Source of the DNA: DASZGI01 sp035938995
Lineage (GTDB): Bacteria; Actinomycetota; Actinomycetes; Streptomycetales; Catenulisporaceae
Reading direction: 5' to 3'
DNA: 16,220 bases
Assembly: GCF_035938995.1 (NCBI RefSeq)
Contig: NZ_DASZGI010000251.1
Location: 1-16,220 of the forward strand
Shown: positions 6,630 through 13,310 of the stretch, in pieces
How positions within the stretch are numbered: position 1 is the stretch's first letter
Layout of the letters: each line of letters begins with the position of its first letter
Translations under genes and position numbers: made by a program
The notes under the pieces: model-generated
Told to the model about the DNA's origin: nothing
Database searches by the model: none
The model's input: only the letters and a program-made list of their open reading frames with translations

Positions 6630-7507
6630 TCCGCGTCGAACTGCTGCGCATCGCCCGGCGGCCGCGCACCTGGATGGTGCTGACCCTGCTGTGCGGCCTG
6701 CCCGTCCTGGTCGCGGTCTTCGTCGCGGTGACGAAGCTGGCCCCGCAGCCCGGTCAGGGTCCTGCGTTCCTGTCCGCGGTGCTCTCGGACGGCTCGCTCT
6801 ACCCGGCGGCCGGACTGGCGATCGTCCTGCCGGTGTTCCTCCCCGTCTCCGTGGCCGTCCTGTCCGGCGACGCGGTGGCGGGTGAGGCGTCCACCGGCAT
6901 GCTGCGATATCTGTTGACGCGCCCGGTCGCCCGTACCCGCCTTCTGCTCGCCAAGCTCATCGGCACCATGTCGTTCGTGCTCGTGGCGGTCATCCTGGTG
7001 GCGGTGACCTCGTACATCACCGGGGTGCTCGCGTTCGGCAGCGGCGGTTTGAGGCCCGTGTCGTCGTCCGCGTCGGCGGGCTCGATCGCGTCGCCGGTGA
7101 CCGGCACGTCGATCGGCGGCACGATCTCCACGTCGCTGTCCGGCACTCCGCTGACGACGGCGCAGCTGGGCGAGCGGGTCGCATACGGCATCGGGTACAT
7201 CACGGTGTCGATGCTGGGCGTCGCGGCGATCGCCCTTTTCCTGTCCACCGTCACCGATTCGGCGCTGGGCGCGGCGCTCGGCGCGCTCGCGGCGCTGGTC
7301 ACCAGCGAGGTGCTGGCGACGCTGGACGCCGCATCGGCGATCCGCCCGTATCTGCCCACGAACTACTGGCTGGCCTGGATCGACCTGTTCCGCCAGCCGA
7401 TCCTTTGGCACGACGTCCAGCGGGGATTAGCGATCCAAGCGGTCTACGCGGCCGTCTTCCTCGGGCTCGCGTGGGCGAACTTCGCCTCCAAGGACGTCAC
7501 CGGCTGA
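6626..7507 (+). CDS. ABC-2-type transporter permease
   Basis: 293 residues; ATG 6626 overlaps the ATPase stop (ATGA), so translation is coupled. It begins with a short cytoplasmic segment, IRVELLRIARRPRTW, typical of ABC-2 permeases. About six membrane helices follow, with GEASTGMLRYLLTRPVARTRLLLAKL forming the coupling-helix region characteristic of this family. A Ser/Thr/Gly-rich extracytoplasmic loop (about residues 134-176) separates helices 3 and 4. It pairs with the ATPase as the transport pore, with the LolA/RseB-like protein as a likely surface partner. Its 3' end overlaps the convergent hydrolase gene by 11 bp. Confidence 0.9.
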   Translation: MIRVELLRIARRPRTWMVLTLLCGLPVLVAVFVAVTKLAPQPGQGPAFLSAVLSDGSLYPAAGLAIVLPVFLPVSVAVLSGDAVAGEASTGMLRYLLTRPVARTRLLLAKLIGTMSFVLVAVILVAVTSYITGVLAFGSGGLRPVSSSASAGSIASPVTGTSIGGTISTSLSGTPLTTAQLGERVAYGIGYITVSMLGVAAIALFLSTVTDSALGAALGALAALVTSEVLATLDAASAIRPYLPTNYWLAWIDLFRQPILWHDVQRGLAIQAVYAAVFLGLAWANFASKDVTG

Positions 7508-8330
7508 GCGCGCGCAGCGCCGAGCAGTCAGCGGCGGTCGGCGTGACCGGCGGCGCGGTCCCGAGGTCCCGCAGCACCAGGCCGATCACCAGGTCGTCGG
7601 TCGGCAGGTCGCCGTGCGCGGACTGGTCGTCGGGACAGACCGACTGCAGGGGCACGTTGACCGCGCCGCCGAGCCGCGCCGAGTCGGGCGGGACGACCGT
7701 CTGGTCCGCCGTGGTCCACAGCGAGAGCCACGGCGGATGACCGGCACTCGGCACCGTGTCGCCCAGCCGAGTCAGCAGGCTGCTTCCGGGGATAAGCTGC
7801 TGGCACGCGGTGGGGCAGACGGCCGGACCCAGCGCCGCCCCGGCAGACGCGAGCGTGGTGCCCTGGAACGGCGAGCCGAAGGTGACCACCCGGCGCACCT
7901 TGCTCGCCCCCTGATACTGCTCGAGCCATTGCAGGGTGACGACTCCCCCGGCCGAGTAGCCGACGATGTCCACGGAGGACGCGCCGCGCAGCGCGGCGTT
8001 CACGTACCCGTTGAGCACGCCGGCCTGGACGGCGATGTCGCCGATCCCGCCGTCCGGGAGCGAGACGACGGTCGCCTGCCGCCCAGTCGCCCGGATCCGG
8101 TCGGCCAGCACGGTCAGCGAGCTGGTGTCTCCCCCGTATCCCGGAACGAGCAACACGGGGCCAGGCTGATCCTGCGCCGGGTATCCCGCCGTCGACGGCG
8201 GGTTGTCTGCGAGGTCTGCCACGACGGACGGCGCCACCGCGGCGCAGACGGCGGCAAGGATCGCGACCAGCGACAGCGCGACGAACAATCGGCGCCTCGG
8301 GCTGAGCGCGCCGAGCCCTGGAAAACGCAC
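7497..8330 (-). CDS. Secreted or membrane-anchored alpha/beta-hydrolase, lipase/esterase
   Basis: 277 residues from GTG 8330, chosen because GGAGGGAGG (8347-8339) lies 8 nt upstream. A longer in-frame opening to 8453 would cover a DasR-type site and is not favoured. Residues ~12-37 (PRRRLFVALSLVAILAAVC...) form a signal peptide or anchor. The oxyanion-region motif VLLVPGYGGD (59-68) and nucleophile elbow GYSAGG with Ser126 define a class 2-like bacterial lipase. Asp209 (TTADQTVVPPDSA) and His239 (SAHGDL) are the likely remaining triad members. Four cysteines (172, 176, 232, 269) in the mature part suggest disulfides, in line with an exported enzyme. It would hydrolyse ester bonds of lipids or similar substrates outside the cell. 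The precise substrate is unknown. Confidence 0.85.
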   Translation of the reverse strand: MRFPGLGALSPRRRLFVALSLVAILAAVCAAVAPSVVADLADNPPSTAGYPAQDQPGPVLLVPGYGGDTSSLTVLADRIRATGRQATVVSLPDGGIGDIAVQAGVLNGYVNAALRGASSVDIVGYSAGGVVTLQWLEQYQGASKVRRVVTFGSPFQGTTLASAGAALGPAVCPTACQQLIPGSSLLTRLGDTVPSAGHPPWLSLWTTADQTVVPPDSARLGGAVNVPLQSVCPDDQSAHGDLPTDDLVIGLVLRDLGTAPPVTPTAADCSALRALSR

Positions 8331-8438
8331 GGCCGCCACCTCCCTCCGCCTGGTCGCGCGGCACCGCTTATGCCCCCAGTGTCCCCGCCGGGCGGCGATT
8401 GCGGCGAGTTCGCCCGTCCCGGCGCCGGCTCGCGTCGA

Positions 8439-8454
8439 AGCGGTATAGACCACT
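8439..8454 (+). promoter_or_regulatory. DasR-responsive element (dre) upstream of the chitinase promoter
   Basis: AGCGGTATAGACCACT agrees with the palindromic DasR consensus ASTGGTCTAGACCAST at 14 of 16 positions by hand count. It ends 14 nt before the -35 box of the chitinase gene. DasR is the GntR-family repressor that in Streptomyces releases chitinase genes when aminosugar phosphates accumulate. The site is 109 nt upstream of the divergent lipase start and might act on both; that is inference. Confidence 0.72.
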
Positions 8455-8467
8455 CTCGTCAGATGTC

Positions 8468-8496
8468 TTGACCAGAGCCTAGTTTACGAGTTTAAT
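8468..8496 (+). promoter_or_regulatory. Sigma-70-type promoter of the CBM13 chitinase
   Basis: TTGACC (8468-8473), a 17-nt spacer, and TTTAAT (8491-8496) make a near-consensus housekeeping promoter. The predicted start near 8503 gives a 5' leader of about 148 nt. The spacer end, the -10 box and the following bases form the 19-mer TTTACGAGTTTAATCACGA (8483-8501), found almost unchanged at the beta-1,3-glucanase promoter. Confidence 0.72.
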
Positions 8497-8650
8497 CACG
8501 ACGCATATTAAGTCCGGTGAGAAGTGCGGGCAGCGCGCCTCTCACCGTCACTGCCGCTCGGCGCAGCGGTCACGGCTCCGGATCGCCATGTCCGGCAGGC
8601 CGCTTACTTTTCCCTCGGCGGGCTTACGCCCCCCTTGAAAGGTTGCGCCG

Positions 8651-10015
8651 ATGAAGGCTCGACGACGAAATATCGCACTTCTGGCGGCCACCGCGCCCCT
8701 GCTCGCCGGTGCGGGCGTGGCCGTCTTCAGCACGTCCGCGAGCGCCGCGGGACCGTCGTTCCCCGCGCACTACGCCGCGCCCTACCTCCAGGTCAGCACC
8801 GGCGATGTCGGCGACATGCAGGCCGACATGAGCACGACCGGCCTGAAGTACTACACCCTGGCCTTCCTCATCCCGCAGTCCGGCTGCACGCCGTACTGGG
8901 AGGCCGACGGCGGCGGTGTGACCACCTTCAACTCGGAGATCAGCCAACTGCAGTCGCAGGGCGGACAGGTCATCATCTCCTCCGGCGGCGCGTCCGGCGG
9001 TGAGCTGGCTCAGACCTGTACGAACGTCTCGTCGCTGACCTCCGCGTACGCCAACATCGTCAACAGCACCGGGGTCAACCGGCTCGACTTCGACATCGAA
9101 GGCGGCACGCTGAGCGACACGTCGTCCACCACCCGGCGCGACCAGGCGCTGGCCGCGCTGCAGCGGCAGAACCCGAACGTGCAGGTCGACTTCACCCTCG
9201 CCGTCGCGCCGAACGGCCTGCCGACCGGCAACGGCTCGGAGTACGCGCTGCTGCAGGACGCACAGGCTCAGGGCGTCAAGGTCAGCGTCGTCAACATCAT
9301 GACGATGGACTTCGGCGGCGGGTCCAACGACCTCGCCGACGCCGAATCCGCCGCGCAGGACACCGCGGGCCAGCTGGCGGGCCTGTACGGGATCTCCACC
9401 TCCGCGGCGTACGGGATGATGGGCCTGACCCCGATCGCCGGCACCAACGACGACGGCACGGTCTTCTCGCAGAGCGACGCGCAGAGCCTGGAGAGCTTCG
9501 CGGCGTCCAACGGCGTCCAGGAGCTTTCGTTCTGGGAGGTCGACGGCTACGACAAGGGCGACGGATACGCCTACTCGAGCATCTTCAACCAGATCACCGG
9601 TGGCGGAAGCCCGCCGCCCCCGCCGCCTCCGCCCGGCTCCGGTCCGGTCAAGCTGGCCTACAACGGCCTGTGCCTGGATGACCGGTCGGCCTCGACCACG
9701 AACTTCAACCCGATCCAGGTCTACACCTGCAACGGCACCAACGCGCAGAACTGGACCCTGACCTCCAGCAACCAGCTCCAAACCCTCGGCAAGTGCCTCG
9801 ACGTCAACGGCGCCGGCACCGCGAACGGCACGAAGGTCGACCTCTACGACTGCAACGGCACCGGCGCACAAACCTGGGTGCACCAATCCAACGGCTCATA
9901 CCTCAACCCCAACTCCGGCAAGTGCCTCGACGACACCGGCTGGGGCGGCTCCGGCACCCAGGCCCAGATCTGGGCCTGCTCCGGCAACTCGAACCAGTCC
10001 TGGAGCCTGCCGTAA
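8651..10015 (+). CDS. Secreted GH18 chitinase with C-terminal CBM13 (ricin-B) module
   Basis: 454 residues; GAAAGG lies 8 nt upstream of ATG. A signal peptide with an Arg-rich start (MKARRRNIALL, possibly Tat) cleaves near SASAAG. The GH18 barrel spans about residues 34-317. The catalytic strand LDFDIEG carries D146, D148 and the proton donor E150; the first Asp of the classic DGxDxDxE is Asn143, as in a divergent bacterial GH18 subgroup. A polyproline linker (about 318-331, eight consecutive Pro) leads to a CBM13 beta-trefoil (332-454) with three QxW repeats (QNW, QTW, QSW) and paired GKCLD motifs. It would hydrolyse beta-1,4-linked GlcNAc polymers outside the cell, with the lectin module binding a polysaccharide surface. 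A DasR-type site at its promoter fits induction by chitin breakdown products. Endo or exo mode is not predictable. Confidence 0.92.
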   Translation: MKARRRNIALLAATAPLLAGAGVAVFSTSASAAGPSFPAHYAAPYLQVSTGDVGDMQADMSTTGLKYYTLAFLIPQSGCTPYWEADGGGVTTFNSEISQLQSQGGQVIISSGGASGGELAQTCTNVSSLTSAYANIVNSTGVNRLDFDIEGGTLSDTSSTTRRDQALAALQRQNPNVQVDFTLAVAPNGLPTGNGSEYALLQDAQAQGVKVSVVNIMTMDFGGGSNDLADAESAAQDTAGQLAGLYGISTSAAYGMMGLTPIAGTNDDGTVFSQSDAQSLESFAASNGVQELSFWEVDGYDKGDGYAYSSIFNQITGGGSPPPPPPPPGSGPVKLAYNGLCLDDRSASTTNFNPIQVYTCNGTNAQNWTLTSSNQLQTLGKCLDVNGAGTANGTKVDLYDCNGTGAQTWVHQSNGSYLNPNSGKCLDDTGWGGSGTQAQIWACSGNSNQSWSLP

Positions 10016-10076
10016 CCGCAAAACCCGTATAGAGATGTGAGTGGAGCAAGTCGAGTAAGCGCAACAAGCGAGAAGG

Positions 10077-10115
10077 CCCGCGGCGGTGGCATCCAGCCCC
10101 CGCCGCGGGTCTTTT
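10077..10115 (+). terminator. Rho-independent terminator of the CBM13 chitinase
   Basis: CCCGCGGCGG (10077-10086) pairs perfectly with CCGCCGCGGG (10100-10109) across a 13-nt loop and is followed by TCTTTT. It lies about 60 nt after the chitinase stop. Confidence 0.85.
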
Positions 10116-10334
10116 CGTGCCGCCGCGTGCGAATACCTTGCGGCTGTCGCATAGCGCTGCTTGAGACGTGTCGGGCGGCGGCGAGGCGACCGCGAGGAGT
10201 GCCTTATTTGCCGCTGTCGCGCGCTTCTCTCGCCCCGCCTTCGGGGCCGCAGCGGGCCGATATACGGACGTCTGTGAGCCTCTCAGCGGCGCGATGACGC
10301 AGCCTGCCTATAAGAGTCGTACCCATGACACGGA
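10116..10334. other. Spacer between convergent chitinase and glucanase genes
   Basis: Together with the flanking terminators this 397-bp intergenic stretch (10016-10412) separates two convergent genes. Short frames here have no ribosome site or recognisable product. A minor GCCCCG/CGGGGC hairpin near 10230-10246 and a TATAAG near 10309 were seen, but neither supports a feature on its own. Confidence 0.4.
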
Positions 10335-10370
10335 CCCGGCCCCGCACGGCAGGTGCCGTGCGGGGCCGGG
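10335..10370 (-). terminator. Long GC hairpin, probable terminator of the beta-1,3-glucanase
   Basis: CCCGGCCCCGCACGGCA (10335-10351) is the exact reverse complement of 10354-10370, giving a stem of up to 17 bp with almost no loop. It is about 43 nt after the glucanase stop on the minus strand. No U-tract is present on either side. It could terminate from both directions. Confidence 0.7.
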
Positions 10371-10412
10371 TGCTTATCCGACTTCGGATTCAGCTGTTCC
10401 GAAGGATCGGCA

Positions 10413-12605
10413 TCACGGGTAGCTCGTCAGGTCGGCGACAGTGTTTCCACCGTTCACCGTTCCGCCGGTGCCGTTGATGATGTTCTGGATCGTGCCGGTG
10501 CCGCCGAGCGAGACGGTCACCATGTCGTGCCAGCTGGCGCCGGAGGCCGACGAGGTGATCGCGTTGTCGGCGACCACGCTCGGGTTGGAGCTGAAGTAGC
10601 AGTACACACCCAGTCCGTAGCCCTGGAAGTTGCTCGCCGAGCCGGCCACGTTGAACGACGCGAAGCCGCGGCTGCCGCCGTTCATCCACGCGCCCTGGTT
10701 CGGCACGTCGTACGGCATTTCGCTCTGGTAGAAGTAGTCCTTTCCACCGCTGCCGTTCCACTGCACCTGCGTCTGCTGGTAGTGCTCGACGGCCAGGCCG
10801 TACGTGGTGACGTTGGCGCCGTTGACCACCAGGCCGTTGGCGGCCGTGTTCGTGTTCCAGCCGACCGTTCCGCCGTTGCCGTGGTCTGCCCGCCACAGCC
10901 ACAGGTCGTCGGTGATCACGTTGTTGCTGTTGATCTCCAGCGTCTCGGTCGAGCGGCCGACCGTGGCGCCGCCGATGCGGGCGAACACGTCGGACAGGAC
11001 CGTCGGGTCGGACGCGTGGCTCGCGCTCGATCCGCGCGGGCCGACCTGCACGAGCACCGGCGAATTGGTCGTTCCGGCGTCGACGATGATGCCGCCGATG
11101 CGCACGCCGTTGACGTCCGCGACGCTGATCACCGGGGCGCCGTTGCTCGACACCAGAGTCGCCATACCCATGCCGAGCACGACGGTGTCGGGGTTGTTGA
11201 CGTTGATCGTGCCGCCGAGGTTGTTGTAGATGCCCGGGGTGAAGATCAGGTCCTTGCCGGCGGACAGCTGCGCGTTGATGGTCGCGGCGCTGTCACCGGG
11301 GTGGGCCAGGTAGAAGTCGCTGATCGGCAGCGAGGTGCCGGCCGTGTTGCCGCCGGTGGACCAGCTGGTGCCCGACGCGTTGTTGCGGTTGCCGGGCACG
11401 AACACGTTGTAGTTGCCGGAAGAGTCGATGTACAGGTACGGCTTCTCCGAGATGGTCGGCGTGCTACCCACGGTGGTGTAGGTGGGGAAGCTCTGGCCGG
11501 GCACGCCGGTGGAGCCGACGAACACCATGTTCCAGTTCGAACCGGTCCAGCTGCCGAAGTTGTCGTTGCGCAGCATGTACTGCTGCTGGCTGCCGGAGTT
11601 GACCTGCCCGGTGACCTTCGTGTCGCCGATGAAGCCGCCGGAGGACCAGCCGTTGAGCGACAGCGCCAGCGAGCCGTTGACGTCCAGGCGGCGCAGCGGA
11701 GTGGCCTGAGAGGTGGCCCACACCGTGTTGCCGGAGGACGGGCTCGTGGTCAGGTTCTCCGCGTCCCGCCAGAAGTTGATGGTCGCGTTGCCGCCGTTCC
11801 AGTTGGCGTCCGCGTGCACGCCGCCGCCGGTGATATTCACCTGTGACGGGTTCTGGCCGAGCCCGAGCACCTGGGTGTAGAAGCCGACCGGCACGTCGAG
11901 GTTGTACGTGCCCGGCTTGAACAGCAGCGCGTAGCGGTTGGTGCCCATCTCACTGGTCTGCTGGCTGTTGAAGACCGAGTTGATCTCGTTCTGCATCGTC
12001 GAAGTCGACTGCGACGGATCGAAGATGATCACGTTCGAGCCGAAGTTCGGGGTGCCGCCCCCGCCGCCGGTGCCGCTCGGGCTCGGGCTCGGGCTGCCGC
12101 TCGGGTTCCCACCGCTGGGCGCCGGGACCTGCCACTGCTGGTTGCTGCTGTCGGCGCAGGCCCAGATCTGGACCTGGGTGCCGGAGCCGCCGAATCCGGT
12201 GTCGTCCAGGCACTTGCCGGAGTTGGGGTTGAGGAGTTCACCGTTGGACTGGGGTTGCCAGACCTGTGCACCAGTGCCGTTGCAGGTGTACAGCTGCACC
12301 TTCGTGCCGTTGGCGGTGCCGGCGCCGGTCACGTCCAGGCACTTACCGAGCGCTTGGACGGTGTTACTCGAGTTGTCCACGGTCCAGGACTGCGCGCCGG
12401 TGCCGTTGCAGGTGTAAACCTGGACCGGCGTGCCGTCGGCGTTGTTGGCCGCGCGCACGTCCAGGCACAGGCCCTGATATCCGGTGATCTGGCCGGTGGC
12501 CGTTGCGGCGACCGCGCTTGTGGCGAACTGGGCGACGCCGTACAGCAAGCCGCCGGTGACGAGGGGGGCCGCGGCCAGGACTATTTTGGTCCGAGTCAAT
12601 CGCAT
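10413..12605 (-). CDS. Secreted GH55-type beta-1,3-glucanase with N-terminal CBM13 module
   Basis: 730 residues from ATG 12605, with signal peptide MRLTRTKIVLAAAPLV... cleaved near AVAAT. Residues ~38-168 are a CBM13 beta-trefoil with three QxW-type repeats (QSW, QVW, QQW) and two GKCLD motifs. A Gly/Ser/Pro linker (about 168-190) leads to a large two-part beta-helix (about 190-730). Its halves start NVIIFDPS...YALLFKPGTYNLDVPVGFYTQVLGLG and DLIFTPGIYNNLGG...DTVVLGMGMATL. LWLWRADHG, AVEHYQ and YQSEMPYD correspond by my recollection to TWLWTADHD, ASEH and QTESPYYQ of fungal GH55 enzymes, so Glu607 in AVEH is the candidate proton donor. GH55 enzymes release glucose or small oligomers from beta-1,3-glucan. 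Related actinobacterial proteins are often misnamed coagulation factor 5/8-type or adenylyl cyclase. The CBM13 is unusually placed at the N-terminus and closely matches that of the convergent chitinase. Confidence 0.87.
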   Translation of the reverse strand: MRLTRTKIVLAAAPLVTGGLLYGVAQFATSAVAATATGQITGYQGLCLDVRAANNADGTPVQVYTCNGTGAQSWTVDNSSNTVQALGKCLDVTGAGTANGTKVQLYTCNGTGAQVWQPQSNGELLNPNSGKCLDDTGFGGSGTQVQIWACADSSNQQWQVPAPSGGNPSGSPSPSPSGTGGGGGTPNFGSNVIIFDPSQSTSTMQNEINSVFNSQQTSEMGTNRYALLFKPGTYNLDVPVGFYTQVLGLGQNPSQVNITGGGVHADANWNGGNATINFWRDAENLTTSPSSGNTVWATSQATPLRRLDVNGSLALSLNGWSSGGFIGDTKVTGQVNSGSQQQYMLRNDNFGSWTGSNWNMVFVGSTGVPGQSFPTYTTVGSTPTISEKPYLYIDSSGNYNVFVPGNRNNASGTSWSTGGNTAGTSLPISDFYLAHPGDSAATINAQLSAGKDLIFTPGIYNNLGGTINVNNPDTVVLGMGMATLVSSNGAPVISVADVNGVRIGGIIVDAGTTNSPVLVQVGPRGSSASHASDPTVLSDVFARIGGATVGRSTETLEINSNNVITDDLWLWRADHGNGGTVGWNTNTAANGLVVNGANVTTYGLAVEHYQQTQVQWNGSGGKDYFYQSEMPYDVPNQGAWMNGGSRGFASFNVAGSASNFQGYGLGVYCYFSSNPSVVADNAITSSASGASWHDMVTVSLGGTGTIQNIINGTGGTVNGGNTVADLTSYP

Positions 12606-12729
12606 GACTGATCTCTTCTGTTCGTGAGTGGGAGACCGCCGCGCCGAACGGAGTCATGACGGGCCGACCCTGGCCGGGCCGCTTCTGCGGCCGGCGTCCG
12701 TCGCCCGAGTTTGTTAATTTCGAATCGTG

Positions 12730-12758
12730 ATTTAACTCGTAAATCTCTGCGGCGTCAA
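12730..12758 (-). promoter_or_regulatory. Promoter of the beta-1,3-glucanase gene
   Basis: On the minus strand TTGACG (12758-12753), a 17-nt spacer and TTAAAT (12735-12730) form a good sigma-70-type promoter. The spacer end and -10 region read TTTACGAGTTAAATCACGA, 18 of 19 identical to the chitinase promoter at 8483-8501. The predicted start near 12722 gives a leader of about 117 nt. Confidence 0.7.
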
Positions 12759-12817
12759 GCTCGTGGGGAAGTTGTTTAACAGGTGTGGCGCCCGAGGAAG
12801 GGGCACGTCAAAGCCGA

Positions 12818-12854
12818 TGCGAGTGCGGCAACGAACGTCGTCACCGCACTCGCA
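12818..12854 (-). terminator. Extended hairpin after the downstream CBM5/12 chitinase gene
   Basis: TGCGAGTGCGG (12818-12828) and CCGCACTCGCA (12844-12854) form a perfect 11-bp stem. Across a symmetric 2x2 internal loop, ACGA/TCGT adds 4 bp around a 3-nt loop. On the minus strand a modest T-containing stretch (GGCTTTG) follows. Placed between the upstream chitinase stop and the glucanase promoter, it is best read as a terminator. Confidence 0.65.
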
Positions 12855-12868
12855 CCGGCCGGGTTGAG

Positions 12869-12884
12869 CGTCCTGTAGACCGCT
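12869..12884. promoter_or_regulatory. Degenerate DasR-like half site
   Basis: CGTCCTGTAGACCGCT matches the DasR consensus at 11 of 16 positions; one half (TGTAGACC) is good and the other poor. It lies 110 nt upstream of the glucanase -35 box. Function is uncertain. Confidence 0.25.
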
Positions 12885-12940
12885 CTTAACTATTCAGACT
12901 CGTACTTAATCGACCTCGTACCTCGTCAACAGCGTCTTGC

Positions 12941-13310
12941 TCAGCAGGGGCCGTCGTCGGTCCACACACCCTGGCCGTTGTTGCCCGGGATGTCGCCCTG
13001 CGTCCACCACTTCGCAGTCCACTGGTGACCGTTGTAGCTCACCACCGCACCACCGGTGTACACACTCGTCGACACCCACGCCGGAGCCGAGCACGAACCC
13101 GTGCCCCCGGTCGACGATGCGGACGGCGAAGGACCGCCGCCGCAAGAGCCGTCGTCAGTCCAGACGCCTTGACCGTTGTTGCCCGGGATATCGCCCTGCG
13201 TCCACCACTTCGCAGTCCACTGGTGACCGTTGTAGCTCACCACCGCACCACCCGTGTAAGCAGTCGTCGACACCCACGCCGGAGCCGAGCACGAACCGGT
13301 ACCACCGGTC
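12941..13310 (-). repeat. In-frame 198-bp-period tandem repeat (two CBM5/12 modules)
   Basis: The two modules are offset by 198 bases (66 codons). Over 68 bases starting at 12993 and 13191 there is a single mismatch; over 102 bases there are four. Such DNA identity implies a recent duplication or homogenisation. Confidence 0.85.

Larger units (their letters stand above)
8331..8650. other. Divergent intergenic region, lipase / chitinase (320 bp)
   Basis: It holds the lipase ribosome site, the DasR-type site and the chitinase promoter. The following ~150-nt chitinase leader includes an AT-rich patch (8483-8512, unusual in this window) and ends in GAAAGG 8 nt before ATG 8651. No additional gene was seen. 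No convincing promoter for the lipase could be placed. Confidence 0.6.
9785..12360. repeat. Imperfect inverted repeat formed by two CBM13 modules
   Basis: Bases 9904-9979 (plus strand, chitinase CBM13) match the reverse complement of 12156-12231 (glucanase CBM13) at 71 of 76 positions by hand count. Similarity continues over the preceding GKCLDV...GAGTANGTKV part (about 9785-9870 against 12272-12360). The arms point toward each other about 2.2 kb apart. Confidence 0.75.
12606..12940. other. Intergenic region, chitinase 3' end / glucanase promoter (335 bp)
   Basis: It contains the glucanase leader, its promoter, the extended hairpin, the degenerate DasR-like site and an AT-rich patch at about 12885-12912. 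On the minus strand that patch and its flank hold TACGAG twice (12917-12912 and 12904-12899). No gene was found. Confidence 0.55.

Noticed and set aside
5669..7411. Long minus-strand open frame opposite the ABC genes
   Set aside because: It is antisense to both the ATPase and permease, whose motifs are unambiguous; its own translation is Arg/Ser/Asp-rich and featureless.
8331..8453. Longer lipase start at GTG 8453
   Set aside because: It would make the DasR-type site coding and add 41 Arg/Ala-rich residues before the signal sequence; GTG 8330 has a strong ribosome site.
9611..9634. CCGCC-rich microrepeat
   Set aside because: It encodes the polyproline linker of the CBM13 chitinase and needs no other explanation.
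10300..10330. TATAAG near 10309 as a promoter
   Set aside because: No -35 box at the right distance and no gene follows on the plus strand before the convergent terminator.
10353..11846. Long plus-strand open frame antisense to the glucanase gene
   Set aside because: A consequence of high third-position GC opposite a real gene. Its product is Val/Arg/Ala/Gly-rich with no domain, signal or ribosome site, while the opposite strand encodes clear CBM13 and GH55 features.
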